Assembly (NCBI GenBank): GCA_018907035.1
Contig: JACCIC010000282.1
Span: 188,501-252,500, forward strand
Source of the DNA: Sycobia sp. Sy_11
Taxonomy: Eukaryota; Arthropoda; Insecta; Hymenoptera; Epichrysomallidae
Direction of reading: 5' to 3'
Length of the DNA: 64,000 nt
Part shown: piece after piece, positions 45,829 through 57,549 of the stretch
Layout of the letters: each line of letters begins with the position of its first letter
Numbering within the stretch: the stretch's first letter is position 1
Notes under the pieces: model-generated
The model's input: only the letters and a program-made list of their open reading frames with translations
What the model was told of the DNA's origin: nothing
The model's database searches: none
Program-made: the position numbers and the translations under genes

Positions 45829-48648
45829 GAATTAAGCGCTAAAAAGCAAGCCGCGATATTAAGTTGTGACAATCATGATTCGGAATTAGGAGTACGCTTT
45901 CCAGCCTTCTCGGAATTAACAACTTTTCTTGAGAAACGTGCGCATGCTTTGAGCATGATCGATTCCGATAATAAGGCCGACAAAACAAAGAATACAACGT
46001 ATAAACCATTGACGGGATCGCGTAGAGTATTTCATAGTAACGCCGTGCGACCGCTTAAAGGCAGTGCATCAAAGTGCCCCTTATGTTCAAGCATACACGC
46101 TCTTGCAAAATGCCCTGTTTTGAATGCGAAGGAGCCACAGGATCGACGCATGGCTATTCGCCATGCGCGATTGTGTTTTAATTGTTTTGGTCGACATTTC
46201 TTTCGCGATTGTACGTCGAGCGGCCGTTGTTCGAAATGTCGCGATAAACATCACACACTCCTTCATATCGACAGTAAATTCCGACCCCAAAATCCATCCC
46301 TTACCTCGGAGCATAAACCTCGCGATGAAAAAGACGCAGACGTTAGATCGCCGGGTATAAATGTGCACGCTGTTAGTTCACCTCCAGCTAAATACTCAAT
46401 AATACTGGCCACGGCAGTGGTCATTATTGAAGGCCCTAATGGCACGCGTACCCAAGCCCGAGCCTTATTAGATCAAGGCTCGGAAGGCTCCTTTTTGACT
46501 GAAGCCGTCGCGCAGCTGCTCGGACTTAAGAGGGAATGCGTAAAGGTTCCGTTGTCTGTTGTGGGAGGTAGTACCGCCGGTGTCGCCCGAACAAGGGCTA
46601 TGTTTACAATACGCTCGCGATTGAATCGGGAAATTCAGTTAGAAGCAGATGCTCTTGTTCTCCCGCGTTTAATATCTAAACTGCCGTCTCGAAATTTATT
46701 GGAGCTCGACCTTCGTCAATTCGAAAATATGAATCTAGCAGATCCGCGATTTTATGTTCCTAGCACAGTGGATATTATACTAGGTGCTGATGTTTATGGT
46801 CGTTTATTGCTGCCCGGTTTACAGCGCTTCTCGTCGTGCCAAATTATAGCGCAGAATACTACTTTCGGGTGGGTCATTTCCGGGTCGACGCTAAATAACC
46901 CGTCGGGGCGGGCGGAGCAGCTGTCCCACGATGCTGTGCGTGGACTGCATGTTTCGCCCGATGACAATCTACACGCCTCTTTGGACCGATTTTGGACACT
47001 CGAAAAATTACCGCGCATAAAGGTTCCGTTGAAGCCCGATGACGAACTGTGTGAACGATATTTCAAAGATACGCACACGCGGGCGCCAGATGGGCGTTAC
47101 CAAATTCATCTACCCGTAAGGGGTGTGGTGCCCGATGTAGGTGCTGAAACGCGTAGAATGGCGCTCGGAACTTTAAGATATATGCATCGTCGTTTTCATG
47201 CTGAACCGGAATTAGCCGAAGCGTATATAGACTTTATGAAGACATATGAGGAACTTGGTCATATGTCGCGCATTCCGGAGGATGAAGACGTTCACGGACG
47301 CACGTGGTATCTGCCCCACCACGCAGTTTCGAGTAACGGCAAACTTCGGGTCGTCTTTGATGCCTCCCGTCGCACGCGCGACAAGCAATGCCTAAATGAC
47401 TTCCTGTTCGCGGGACCACCGCTGCAGAAGGATCTTTCGTTAATCCTTCTGAATTGGCGTCGGTATAAGTATGTTTTTATGGCGGACATTGTTAAAATGT
47501 TCCGTCAAATTCAGGTTGCTCCGTCCGATCGAGATCTTCAGCGCATACTCTGGGCACCGAACGATCGCGAATCCCCCGTTGAATATCGATTAAATACGGT
47601 CACGTACGGAACAACATGCGCCCCTTTTTTGGCTTTGCGGACGCTTACACAGCTTGCACGAGATGAAAGGCATAACTTCCCCTTAGGCTCCCGGTGTATA
47701 GAAAGAAATACGTATGTCGACGATACGTTTGCCGGAGCGGTTGATCTTTTATTAACCACTCGAAAACGCGATGAATTGATCGGATTACTTAGATCGGCTG
47801 GAATTGAACTGGATAAGTGGGCGGCTAATGACCCGGCAATTATTCCCGACGGATTGCGTAAAAATGACATCGCGACGGCTAAATCTATAGACCGAGAAGG
47901 ATCTATTAAAACGTTAGGCGTATACTGGAATTCTATCGCCGATGAATTCAGCTTTAGCGCACTAAAATTACGCGATAATTCAGAGATCATAACGAAAAGA
48001 AGCGTGCTATCGAACATCGCGCGGTTGTTTGATCCGTTAGGCTGGCTCTCTCCGATCACGATTAGCGCGAAAATTATGATGCAGGATCTCTGGATTCTCA
48101 AGTGCGATTGGGATTCGCCGTTAGCCATTGAAATGCGTGAGCGTTGGACAAAGTATTGCGACTCACTTTCCTCATTACCTGCTATTTCGATAAGCCGGTG
48201 GCTCGGGACTTATAAAGATCAAGGTGGTGAAATACATGGTTTCTCCGACGCCTCTTCCCGTGCGTATGCAGCTACCGTATACTTACGAATATCTGAGCGC
48301 GATGAGCGGTTTCGTACATGTCTTGTGGCCGCTAAATCAAAGGTCGCGCCTGTAAAAACTGTTAGCGTACCGAATTTAGAGCTTTGCGGAGCCGCTCTTC
48401 TAGTGAAACTCGTGCGGCATATAAAAACATTAGAGTTTCTGAAATATCTACCGGTTTTCCTATGGACAGACAGTGAGATTGTACTTAGATGGCTAAGTAA
48501 GCACCCCTGTCACTGGAAAACCTTCGTAGCCAATCGAGTATCTGAAATTCAGACCGTATGCACCCGAACGATTTGCGTGCTTCGAAAATCTGGTGGCACG
48601 GGCCGACCTGGCTCTCCCTATCCCCAGATTATTGGCCTCAGCAGGTAG
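45829..48648 (+). CDS. BEL/Pao pol: zinc knuckles, protease, reverse transcriptase, truncated RNase H
   Basis: In frame with gag, with the first ATG at 45949. Order of domains: zinc knuckles CPLCSSIHALAKCP and CFNCFGRHFFRDC..CSKC (about 46070-46250); protease ALLDQGSEGSFL (about 46465) and DIILGADVYG; reverse transcriptase with VVFDASRRT, FMADIVKMFRQIQVA and the YVDD box (about 47714); then RNase H with GFSDASSRAYA, NLELCGAALL and WTDSEIVLRWLS. After VSEIQT (about 48555) the sequence jumps: the usual terminal RNase H segment with the NPAD..SRG motif, holding the last catalytic Asp, is gone. The frame then runs out at 48648. The true continuation is in another frame from 48558. Confidence 0.88.
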   Translation, partial: ELSAKKQAAILSCDNHDSELGVRFPAFSELTTFLEKRAHALSMIDSDNKADKTKNTTYKPLTGSRRVFHSNAVRPLKGSASKCPLCSSIHALAKCPVLNAKEPQDRRMAIRHARLCFNCFGRHFFRDCTSSGRCSKCRDKHHTLLHIDSKFRPQNPSLTSEHKPRDEKDADVRSPGINVHAVSSPPAKYSIILATAVVIIEGPNGTRTQARALLDQGSEGSFLTEAVAQLLGLKRECVKVPLSVVGGSTAGVARTRAMFTIRSRLNREIQLEADALVLPRLISKLPSRNLLELDLRQFENMNLADPRFYVPSTVDIILGADVYGRLLLPGLQRFSSCQIIAQNTTFGWVISGSTLNNPSGRAEQLSHDAVRGLHVSPDDNLHASLDRFWTLEKLPRIKVPLKPDDELCERYFKDTHTRAPDGRYQIHLPVRGVVPDVGAETRRMALGTLRYMHRRFHAEPELAEAYIDFMKTYEELGHMSRIPEDEDVHGRTWYLPHHAVSSNGKLRVVFDASRRTRDKQCLNDFLFAGPPLQKDLSLILLNWRRYKYVFMADIVKMFRQIQVAPSDRDLQRILWAPNDRESPVEYRLNTVTYGTTCAPFLALRTLTQLARDERHNFPLGSRCIERNTYVDDTFAGAVDLLLTTRKRDELIGLLRSAGIELDKWAANDPAIIPDGLRKNDIATAKSIDREGSIKTLGVYWNSIADEFSFSALKLRDNSEIITKRSVLSNIARLFDPLGWLSPITISAKIMMQDLWILKCDWDSPLAIEMRERWTKYCDSLSSLPAISISRWLGTYKDQGGEIHGFSDASSRAYAATVYLRISERDERFRTCLVAAKSKVAPVKTVSVPNLELCGAALLVKLVRHIKTLEFLKYLPVFLWTDSEIVLRWLSKHPCHWKTFVANRVSEIQTVCTRTICVLRKSGGTGRPGSPYPQIIGLSR

Positions 48649-50195
48649 ATTCCGTACGGATTACGCACGTTCATATTCATACACGTGAACCCGAAATTCT
48701 TTCGCGATTTTCTACCTTAACGCGCCTAATACGGGTCGTTGCGTACTATATACGGCCACTGTTAAACTACCGTAAGCGTAAAAATGGTCAATATCAAGTA
48801 TCTCTATACCTTACCGCAACTGAATTAACAGAATCTCGAATGCGCCTAATACGTCTAGCACAAAGTCACGCGTTCGCGAACGAAATCAATATCTTGCGAG
48901 CGGGCAAATATATACCGAAAGGCAGCCCTCTCAGCAAACTAGATCCGATTCTGAACGAGAAAGAGAACGTATTACGTGTAGGCGGACGACTAACGAATTC
49001 CAGCTTACCGTATGATTTAAAACATCCTCCGATTTTGCCGCGATTATCGAATCTCAGTCGTTTATTTGTAAAGCATGCACATGCTACCGCGCTGCATGGT
49101 GGACTGGCGATAACTGCGAACACTGTTATGCGCCAAGCGTGGATTATTGGTAGAACCCAATTGGTTAAGTCGACGATCCATAACTGTGTGAGATGTCAAC
49201 GAGTCAAGCCGCGGCTGGCACATCAATTGATGGGCACGCTACCAGCAAGCAGAGTGACTCCCGCACGTCCCTTTACTACCAGTGGAGTAGATTATGCCGG
49301 ACCATTTAATATCCGAACAACAAAGGGGCGCGGCCATCGGACGTATAAAGGATATGTGGCTCTGTTCGTTTGTTTTGCTACGAGGGCAATACATCTGGAG
49401 CTAGTGAGCGATCTCACCACGGCGTGCTTCTTATCCGCCTACCGCCGTTTCGTAAGTAGAAGAGGAGTGTGTCGATATTTATATAGCGACAATGCTACGA
49501 CGTTCAGAGGTGCGGACACTGAACTAAGAAATATGTTCCGTGCAGCTTCAACTTTCTATCAATCCGTGGCTGCCATTATTGCGAACGAGGGAACATCATG
49601 GACGTTTATTCCGCCCACTACTCCCCATTACGGAGGAATTTGGGAGGCAGGTGTGAAATCGACGAAGCACCATCTCAAGAGGGCCTTTGGAGAGCACGCT
49701 TTAACATTCGAAGAATTTTCCACCGTACTGGCAGAAATAGAGGCGTGTTTAAACTCTCGCCCTTTGTACTCTCTTACCAACGACGTCAATGATCTACACG
49801 CACTAACACCTGCGCACTTTCTCATTGGGGAAACGCCTAGTATTGTACCAGACAAGGAACCCACAGCTTTACCTGAAAATCGATTAAACCGTTTCCAACT
49901 ACTACAGCGATTACGCAATCAGTTTTGGAAACGGTGGGCAGACGAATATTTGCAACATTTGCAGGAGCGAGGAATGTGGCGTTGTGCAACGCAGAATATT
50001 GAAGTCGGTCCACTGGTCAGTCTTCGAAATGACCGTTACCCTCCGGCAAAATGGCATTTGGGGCGTGTCACCGAGACACATCCCGGACCAGATGGTCATG
50101 TGCGCGTTGTTACGGTCCGAACCGCATCCAACACTTTTCGGCGCCATATCGCACGCTTAGCTCTATTGCCAGTGAAGGAAAACGAAGCCAGTTAA
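48558..50195 (+). CDS. BEL/Pao integrase region, frame-shifted from pol
   Basis: 545 codons from MHPNDLRASKIWWHGPTWLS to a TAA at 50193-50195. The zinc-binding part shows HAHATALHGG and CVRC (about 49075-49205). The DDE core shows SGVDYAGPF (first Asp), YLYSDNATTFRGAD (second Asp) and TPHYGGIWEAGVKSTKHHLK (Glu). A C-terminal DUF5641-like segment follows (YPPAKWHLGRVTETHPGPDG). All catalytic residues are present and there are no internal stops. It is detached from pol by a deletion of about 25 codons with a frame change at about 48556, so it would not be made as part of the polyprotein. The ATG at 48558 is merely the first Met in the frame. Confidence 0.88.
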   Translation: MHPNDLRASKIWWHGPTWLSLSPDYWPQQVDSVRITHVHIHTREPEILSRFSTLTRLIRVVAYYIRPLLNYRKRKNGQYQVSLYLTATELTESRMRLIRLAQSHAFANEINILRAGKYIPKGSPLSKLDPILNEKENVLRVGGRLTNSSLPYDLKHPPILPRLSNLSRLFVKHAHATALHGGLAITANTVMRQAWIIGRTQLVKSTIHNCVRCQRVKPRLAHQLMGTLPASRVTPARPFTTSGVDYAGPFNIRTTKGRGHRTYKGYVALFVCFATRAIHLELVSDLTTACFLSAYRRFVSRRGVCRYLYSDNATTFRGADTELRNMFRAASTFYQSVAAIIANEGTSWTFIPPTTPHYGGIWEAGVKSTKHHLKRAFGEHALTFEEFSTVLAEIEACLNSRPLYSLTNDVNDLHALTPAHFLIGETPSIVPDKEPTALPENRLNRFQLLQRLRNQFWKRWADEYLQHLQERGMWRCATQNIEVGPLVSLRNDRYPPAKWHLGRVTETHPGPDGHVRVVTVRTASNTFRRHIARLALLPVKENEAS

Positions 50196-50249
50196 ACAAC
50201 AGGGAGTGGAATTGAAAATGATTCGTCAGGTAGACGAAGGCGGGCGGAA

Positions 50250-51212
50250 TGTTCGCACGATACTGTCGAATGTCCGACCACGTGTAAATGTGGTCAACGT
50301 GCATCGTATTGTACCGACACATGGCAAATTGTAAGGGGCTCGTTCGTTTAAGGCGTAGATATAATTCATGGAGTAAGGCGGATCTCTCCGAAGTCCAGGT
50401 AGTACCCCTCCCCCCGACCCTTTTTGGTGGCACTTGGGCTAGGAGACAGCTAAGGCGGAAAATAGCGGTATTCTATCTTTGTCAGCGGCGCGTAGTAGTT
50501 CTTATAGAGGATTGTCGTGTATAGCGGAGTTTAGTTTTTATTATTTAGTATTTACATTTTATTATTGTTATTTTGATAACGAATTATATATTAACAATAT
50601 TTATTAGTTTAGTGCGACGTAGATTAAGATTGTAGTGTGTGTTGCTTTTGTGTGTCATTGTTGTGACGTATCTGCGGGACAGAGTGCCAGGCTCTGGGGA
50701 GATTTCGCATCGCGAATCTCCGAGGAAGTTCCCATGCGGCACGTTGTGCCCAGTGGCCGTGTTTCGCGTCGAGGGCTGAACCCGTTCCTGAGACGTCAGG
50801 GCCGCGACACGGAGTAGGAGGTACTTCGCGGAACGTTCCTCCCCCTTTTTGACCTCGCTTGCCTACGAGTGTTACTCGTAGCAACATTGTATAGCGGTGG
50901 AGATCTCCATATCATGTAACGTATCGTTTTTAACATAAGTGCGATTATTTTGTTGTTAAGTGCGCAGTATTTTATAGGTCGGCCGACACGTATCGCGATA
51001 TTGTGTCTTAACGTATGTGTGTAACATTTTATTTTGATTTTGCGTTCAGTTTAGGCTTTTTCCTCCACTCACTGAGTGGAGGTTTTTTATGCCTCGCGTA
51101 TTTTAAATAAAGATTATTTTAATTTTAGCAACATCTTCTAATTTATTTCTTCCCTCACCGAATGCGTATTCCTTCCTTTAACTCCGATTTATCTTGAGAT
51201 ATTACGTGAACA
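50250..51212 (+). repeat. 3' LTR of young BEL element
   Basis: Same 963 bases as 42442-43404 with very few changes, including TTTGCGG to TTCGCGG and CCCCG to CCCCC near 50826-50850. The hairpin CCTCCACTCACTGAGTGGAGG and AATAAA recur at about 51062-51113. It begins 54 bases after the integrase stop. Confidence 0.95.
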
Positions 51213-51217
51213 CTAAC
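51213..51217 (+). repeat. Target-site duplication of the young BEL element, right copy
   Basis: CTAAC, identical to 42437-42441. Confidence 0.9.
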
Positions 51218-53943
51218 TATCATAACATTTATATTAGATTGAATAAAAAATTTGTACGAGCGATAAAAATATCGATTATCTGTGGGTTAAGACTTCTGTT
51301 CTATTTCTGAGGTAACCAGATAGCTTTAATTTTCTATAAGCTGTCCAAATCGCACAAAACCGTTCTTTATGACATCTTGAAGAAATTCATGATCTACTTG
51401 AGCCTCGTATTGAAAAAATAACAGTCAAAATTCTGGGACAGGCACGATAGTCATTTTTTTGCACAAAAATACTTAACCTACATATTGAAATCGTGTAAAA
51501 TATACCTATAAATACTTCATTGGAAATTACCACCACATCCATCGCAATTTACAAATTTTTAGCGACAACTACTTTGTTTGGATCTATCCTTTTGTAGGTT
51601 CAAAAAATGAAAAGTTTTGGAAGAAATGGACAAAGTTATATAAATTCTTGAGCGATATTATTAATGTATTTTTTTATGTTTCTGAGGAAGAAATAATAGT
51701 TTTAAAAAATCACTAAGAATTAATTCTAATAATTATCAAATAGTATGGACAGTATAATGATAAAAATAGTAGCTTGCTTTGATCTTAAAGGGTTAAACGG
51801 ACAAATTGTTTTCTTCAAAGTATTAGTTCAATCTTCGTTTTTATGTTTTTGATATGACTTCTTTAATTAAATATTTTAAAGATTTGACTAAACTGGAATA
51901 ATGTAACCGGTGTAACAAATTGTTCAATTTTTCACCACATTTCTTTTATAAAATGAATACTAGTTATACACTTTGTGCATTCTACATGTAGAATGTTAAA
52001 GTGTCTTTATATAGAGCTCTCATCGAAGAAAAAATTCAAACAAATTATTATTATAAAAGTTTAAGATATAACATAATGATATGTAAAATAATTAAAATCA
52101 TTAAAAAAATTTATAGAATAATTTCTTAGAAATATTTTGAATTGTTTTAAAATAGAATCTATTAAACGTTAGAAATATATTACAAATGTATTCTCTAGAT
52201 ATAACGTTGTAGAACTAAATATATCACAGTAATACATTTTTGACTGAAATTTATTAAGCATATTACCTGAGTATTGTAATTTTGTAAAATAACAATACGT
52301 TTTTCATCATGTTATACAATGAAAAGCTTAATGCGGTACTAAGGAGAGTGAAGGCAAAGAAATAACTAGACTTAAGTATTCATATTAGTTGACAGATAAA
52401 CATTTTATTCGGATTAAACAGTATATATTATATACAATATATTATTAGATGATATGGATGATTGATATGAATTAGTTCTTTTGTGACAATCTTTTTTTTA
52501 TACCCATTCTCACTTTCACAAATTCACTCATAATTTACATGGACTTTCAGAGAATAATACAAACTTTTGATGATATGTACAATCACATGTGATTTTATTT
52601 ATTATTGATTATTATATCATCTTTATTATTTCTCTACATTTCTCCTTCTATTATTTACTCTGTATCAGATTCAGATTCGAACTGTCTTGGGACGGCATAC
52701 TACCGGTAACCTACTCAATCATAATAAATATTATTAATAATTAAGAATAAATAATAATAATAAATAATAAATACATCGTGAATAATAATAAATAATAATA
52801 AATAATAGACAATAATAGGAATAACAATAACAACAACAATAATAACCGTATAGCAATGCTGGTACAGTAATCAATGAATTGCGAGTTCTGCCCCAGATTA
52901 CCTACCAGTGCTCTGTTCCAGGCATTCTGATATATATATATATTAATTCTATTAAATCATATACGCACACACCAAGAATTGACGGGTTCTTGTAAAATAT
53001 CTCACAATTTATACCCTATTTAGATCGCTGAGTGCGACATCTTTTATGCCACTTCTTGTCAGACCAACACAAAATATGACGAAGGTATGTGACATAATCA
53101 ACATTTGTCCGCTTTATTGAACCTAATTTCATCGTTCATTATTTTTTAACTGCGATTATGAAATTCTTCTCCTCTAATATATAATTAATTTTACATTATT
53201 AAAATTAGTCAATGAATTCGAGCCGATTTTTGTATTAATCGGTATTGTCGCGGTCTATATTTTTAACAGTCTATTCATTCGCAATGATTATGATACATTT
53301 ATGTACAATTAAAGAAAAAAAATCGACGATTTATCTCACTTAAACACGCACAATATAACCAACATGTGTGCGTGTTAATATTGAATATTTCAGGTATGAA
53401 GATATGGATTTTCGTACTTACGGCCGAACGGCAATTGTGGCATTTTCGCCCCCTCCTCCTCCTTGATTTTTTTTCGATGTCTTTTGCTTCACTAATGGTG
53501 TACAAGCATTGGAAGAGACAACTTTCTTTAGTACAATAAGATACAGTGATCGTCCACCGCCATTTATTATCTACATAGTGTGTGGGTACGCGAATTCTTC
53601 CCGTTCTACCCTAAGATGCATCTAGTTTTGCGTACCTTTTTTACACGTGAATCACTACCGTATCTGAGGAACGTATTGATTCTTATATTGATACGAACTT
53701 CGAAGGCCTCTAAGGAATCTGGGAAGAATGAACGATGTACAGGAGGAGGTCAAAGACTTATCAGCATGGCCTAGCAGGCGAGGGGTGTTACTTTTCATTT
53801 CTAACGAGAGCCTTCATTATTTTACCTTCTCCTATTTCGTGCCCTTATTTTTCTTAAAGCTCCTTTTTCTGTTATGCATAACAACGATATCGATTTCCGT
53901 CAGAGGTAAGCAGACGTTTGCTTTAACTTGACTGAGGAACAAA

Positions 53944-53945
<2 letters not shown>

Positions 53946-53991
<46 letters not shown>
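53946..53991. repeat. (TA)n microsatellite
   Basis: Pure TA run of about 46 bases, followed by GTGTGT. Confidence 0.95.
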
Positions 53992-53996
<5 letters not shown>

Positions 53997-56906
53997 ATCC
54001 TCATTTGAACATTAATGACATACTTGCATTTTTTTAAGTTGCTAAGATCTATGCAATCTCAGCTCTGATTTTACTTTCTTTGACAATAAATTCCAATAAT
54101 TATTCTTAGTGATGCAAAATTCTTTAAAAGAACAACTTTATTGATAAATGTTATATGAAAAAAAATTAATTTTTTACCGAGCTTCATTACTTTCAACTGA
54201 TTATCTATAGAATATATTTAGAATAGTATATTGCGCTACAAATTACGAAAATAAATGATTCTCACGTGTGTCGATTATCAGCTGAACAGAGTGAGTGCGC
54301 ACATTTGTTGCAGAATATACTATTCTCGTATTTTATGCTACAGTTAAGACCTAAGTCATAAGTTTAATAAGATCTGTTGTAATTTTCTATCTTTGAATTT
54401 TTTAGATCTGGCCATTATTGCAGTCTAGGCCCTAGCTCGCAAAATAGCAGGTTGTCTGTTTGTACGATCCTTTTAAATTATAATTAATATACATTTAATG
54501 ATATGAGATATTATTAATTACATTAAACATCATTAACTGCACAATTCATGAAAAGGAATGTGTTACGATGGAGGTATTTCACGTGTAGGCAGTGACATAA
54601 ACATTGTCCAAGTAGTATATTCAATTCCTTAAGCTACCTTCAAATGAAGTTAATCCGCCACAGCGACTGCAACCCACATTTTTTAGGGGAAGGCGGGGTA
54701 TGTGTGGATAGGTAGGTCAGTTTGGCATCCAAGTATTTATTTTTTAAAATTAACTTTTATTACAAAAACAGATATGAAATTGTTAAGAAGAATTTATATT
54801 TGCTTTATATCAAAAAATTTTAATAAAATATATTATTTCAATTTAATTTTTAAGAAATGAAATATTTTTATTCAAAATATAGTTTGCTGCTATACTTAAA
54901 AACACCGAATGCGAAAGAGGTTTCTTTAAAGAAAATTTCTTATTTGTCCAAAGGTTTTAGTCTTGAGATAATCGTACTCATGAATAAATGTTCCTTTTCG
55001 TGCAAAATAATGTATTGCGTGTTTTTTTTTTTGTTTTTATAAATTCTATTAATACTTAAATTTGTTAATTTTGAAATTTAGAAATTAGTTTTATTCGTTT
55101 AAAATTAAAATGTCGTATTAATAGAAGTATATAATTAAAGTCATTAATGATGTTATTTATTGTTAATTTTGAAAAAATAATTTATAAGTAAACATTAAGT
55201 TTCGTTTATTTCCCCGTGCTCATCATGATTTTCTAATGAAACAAACGTGCCCCTCGTTTTTCATTCGATATGTTCCATTGCTTTGAAAAAATTATTCTTA
55301 CTTAAAAATTAAATTAAAGCGGGGAATTCATAATCTTTTTATCGCCGATGATCGTCAATCTGTGACATTTTTTTTCCTACCTTCCTATACAGCGAAAATT
55401 CGTGGTGACACGGAAAAGCGTGAACGTAGAGACATATAAAAATATCCCGAGCATCTAAATGAACGATTTGACGATCTGTGCAACAGAGATAAAAGAGGCT
55501 ATGAAGAGTTTTTTCTCCTTCTATGAAACTACGACGGAGAAGGACAATCTCCGTGAAATCTCTCCCCTGCTGGTGTTTTAACTTGGAATGATAGGTCATA
55601 TAGTAATATAAATCAGGGAACCCTTCAGTTGTTATTTTGTTTTTCCACTTTTCCACCAGAAGAAAGAGAAAGGGAGAGGGAGAGGGAGAGAGAGAATCTT
55701 TCGTGTATGTATCTTCCTTTCTTGCACAGTTAAACATTCAGATAACACTTTACGCTTCATCTATACTATTTATGTCTATGGATTAACAGTATATGCTACT
55801 ATAGTAAACGTGCTTTTTAACTATACACAAACACAGACCAATATGACTCCAGCACGACGTTACTCACTGATGCGATGATGCGTTCTACGTGTTACAATAC
55901 AACCCCTTTCTATTCCAGACTATTGATGCTTTTTACCTTATCGCATATATTTAAAGAAATTTTACTTCAAAACGTTAATGTTAGTATTAGGACTCAAAAC
56001 AAAGAGAAGAGGCTCTAGAAGGCTTGGCTTAAATGACTTCAGACCCCGTCGCCGACAGTCACAGCAGCGGAATCATTTCATCGGAAGGCAGCTTTAGGAC
56101 GGCTTAATATAATAAATATCAATTGATTTTAAATACATACATATAAACGATTGAGTTCCTTCTTCTATCAGTACAATTCAATGGGCCATGAAAAGAATTA
56201 GAGAATTCATTGCATATGGCGCTTTATCGATAAATCTTTTGTCGATAGTGGTCTTAGAGTCTCTATATTCATTATGGTATCACACTTGACACAATGTGCC
56301 TATAATATTCGAGTGCTGGTATTGACAGTTATTATAAGTATACATTTTTAAAAATATTTATATAAGTACGCTAAAATATAAATACTTTTTCTATAAAAAA
56401 TGTAGAATATAACATAAATTCGATATCGAAGGTTAACTATAGCAAATGCACATACGTATATATACGAACACATCGATTGGCCGTAATTCTTCCTTCTCGT
56501 CTTTGAATAACTGTATAATTTATAATGATTATTTTTGAAATACCCGGAAAAAGTAATGCATTAACAATCTTTAGACTAACATATTAAAATATTATTAAAA
56601 CATATGAAAAGATTCATTACAACCAATTTACTCTTCAAATTAATTTTTTTCGATGACGACTATTAAAGTTTTTAACTACCATATGTCTCGCCCAAATTAT
56701 TGTACAACGTATTGTTGGTATAATAAAAAAAGGAGAAAATAAGTGTCTAATCCTCCACAAAAAGTGGACTATATTTTCGTAAACTACCAAAAATGGTATC
56801 CACAATATTCCTTTTCACCCAATTGCCCCATTTAGCTATGGATTTTTTTTCTGTGTATCACTTAACTCTCACTTTTATCGACTCAGAACGCACCAGTTAC
56901 ATCTGT

Positions 56907-56909
<3 letters not shown>

Positions 56910-56961
<52 letters not shown>
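56910..56961. repeat. (TA)n microsatellite
   Basis: Pure TA run of about 50 bases. Confidence 0.95.
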
Positions 56962-56962
<1 letters not shown>

Positions 56963-57279
56963 TTTTTTTCTTCTTTTCTAACTTTTTTTCCGCGAGCACG
57001 GCCCCTTTTCTTCTGCAGCTATCTCTATTCTTTAGCTCGAGCAAAACGTTACCTCTTCAGTCGTCAACTTATGTTTGCATATACGATGGCCTTTTTACAC
57101 ATAACTGAAATCGCAGACGAGTCCGAATTCTATTTCTTATCATTTTTACTATCTGTACACGCACTGCACATATTTCACTGTATATATCGAAGAGACGACA
57201 ATATGCGTAAACACACGTCAATTTGGAGACAATTTTAATTCTCTTCATTTTGTATACACGCAACACCGATCAGGAGGAC

Positions 57280-57328
57280 GCAGCAGCAAAAGCAGCAGCA
57301 GCAGTAGTAGTAATATTATTAGTGGTTA

Positions 57329-57379
<51 letters not shown>

Positions 57380-57425
57380 GAGTAGTAGTAGTAGTAGTGT
57401 TGGTAGTAGTAGTAGTTGTAGATAT
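57280..57425. repeat. (CAG)n then (TAG)n trinucleotide microsatellite
   Basis: On the plus strand, AGCAGCAAAAGCAGCAGCAGCAG is followed by about 30 TAG/AGT units with a few interruptions. On the minus strand it reads (CTA)n followed by CTG repeats, starting about 125 bases after the stop codon of the gene that ends at 57550. It is therefore probably transcribed in that gene's 3' untranslated region. Confidence 0.9.
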
Positions 57426-57549
57426 ATGAAATCGCTGTTACTTTTCGTTCTTACTGCTGTTCACTCTATAATACTCGTTTGTCGAAGCGTGACGTGGGAA
57501 AAATAGAGTTGACCAAGGAATGCAAAGGATAGGCAGGACTGTTGCCCAT

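Larger units (their letters stand above)
42442..51212 (+). mobile_element. Young BEL/Pao retrotransposon with nested mariner
   Basis: Two 963-bp LTRs differ at only a few positions (two noticed near 43019-43048) and are flanked by the 5-bp duplication CTAAC. The internal region holds gag, protease, reverse transcriptase, RNase H and integrase in BEL order on the plus strand. Without the mariner (43712-44997) the element is about 7.5 kb, normal for the family. The LTR similarity means recent insertion. It is nevertheless not autonomous: the mariner sits before gag, a TAG lies in gag-pol, and a deletion-frameshift lies in RNase H. It could have moved only with proteins supplied by other copies, or been damaged after arrival. 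Confidence 0.95.
51218..57295. other. AT-rich sequence, no gene seen
   Basis: Chance ORFs only. Contents: a TAA/ATAATA-rich stretch at 52725-52850; (TA)n at 53946-53991; a GA-rich patch at 55655-55695; a less AT-rich patch at 55985-56105; and (TA)n at 56910-56961. A 132-codon minus-strand ORF (55737-55339) has no recognisable domain and spans the GA-rich repeat. Part of 57.1-57.5 kb may be the 3' untranslated region of the minus-strand gene that ends at 57550. Confidence 0.45.

Noticed and set aside
47538..48128. 196-codon minus-strand ORF in BEL pol
   Set aside because: Antisense shadow of the reverse transcriptase/RNase H coding region.
55339..55737. 132-codon minus-strand ORF
   Set aside because: It crosses a GA-rich simple repeat that supplies an SPSPSP run. 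No domain, splice or conservation evidence is visible, and its size is not exceptional for a less AT-rich patch.
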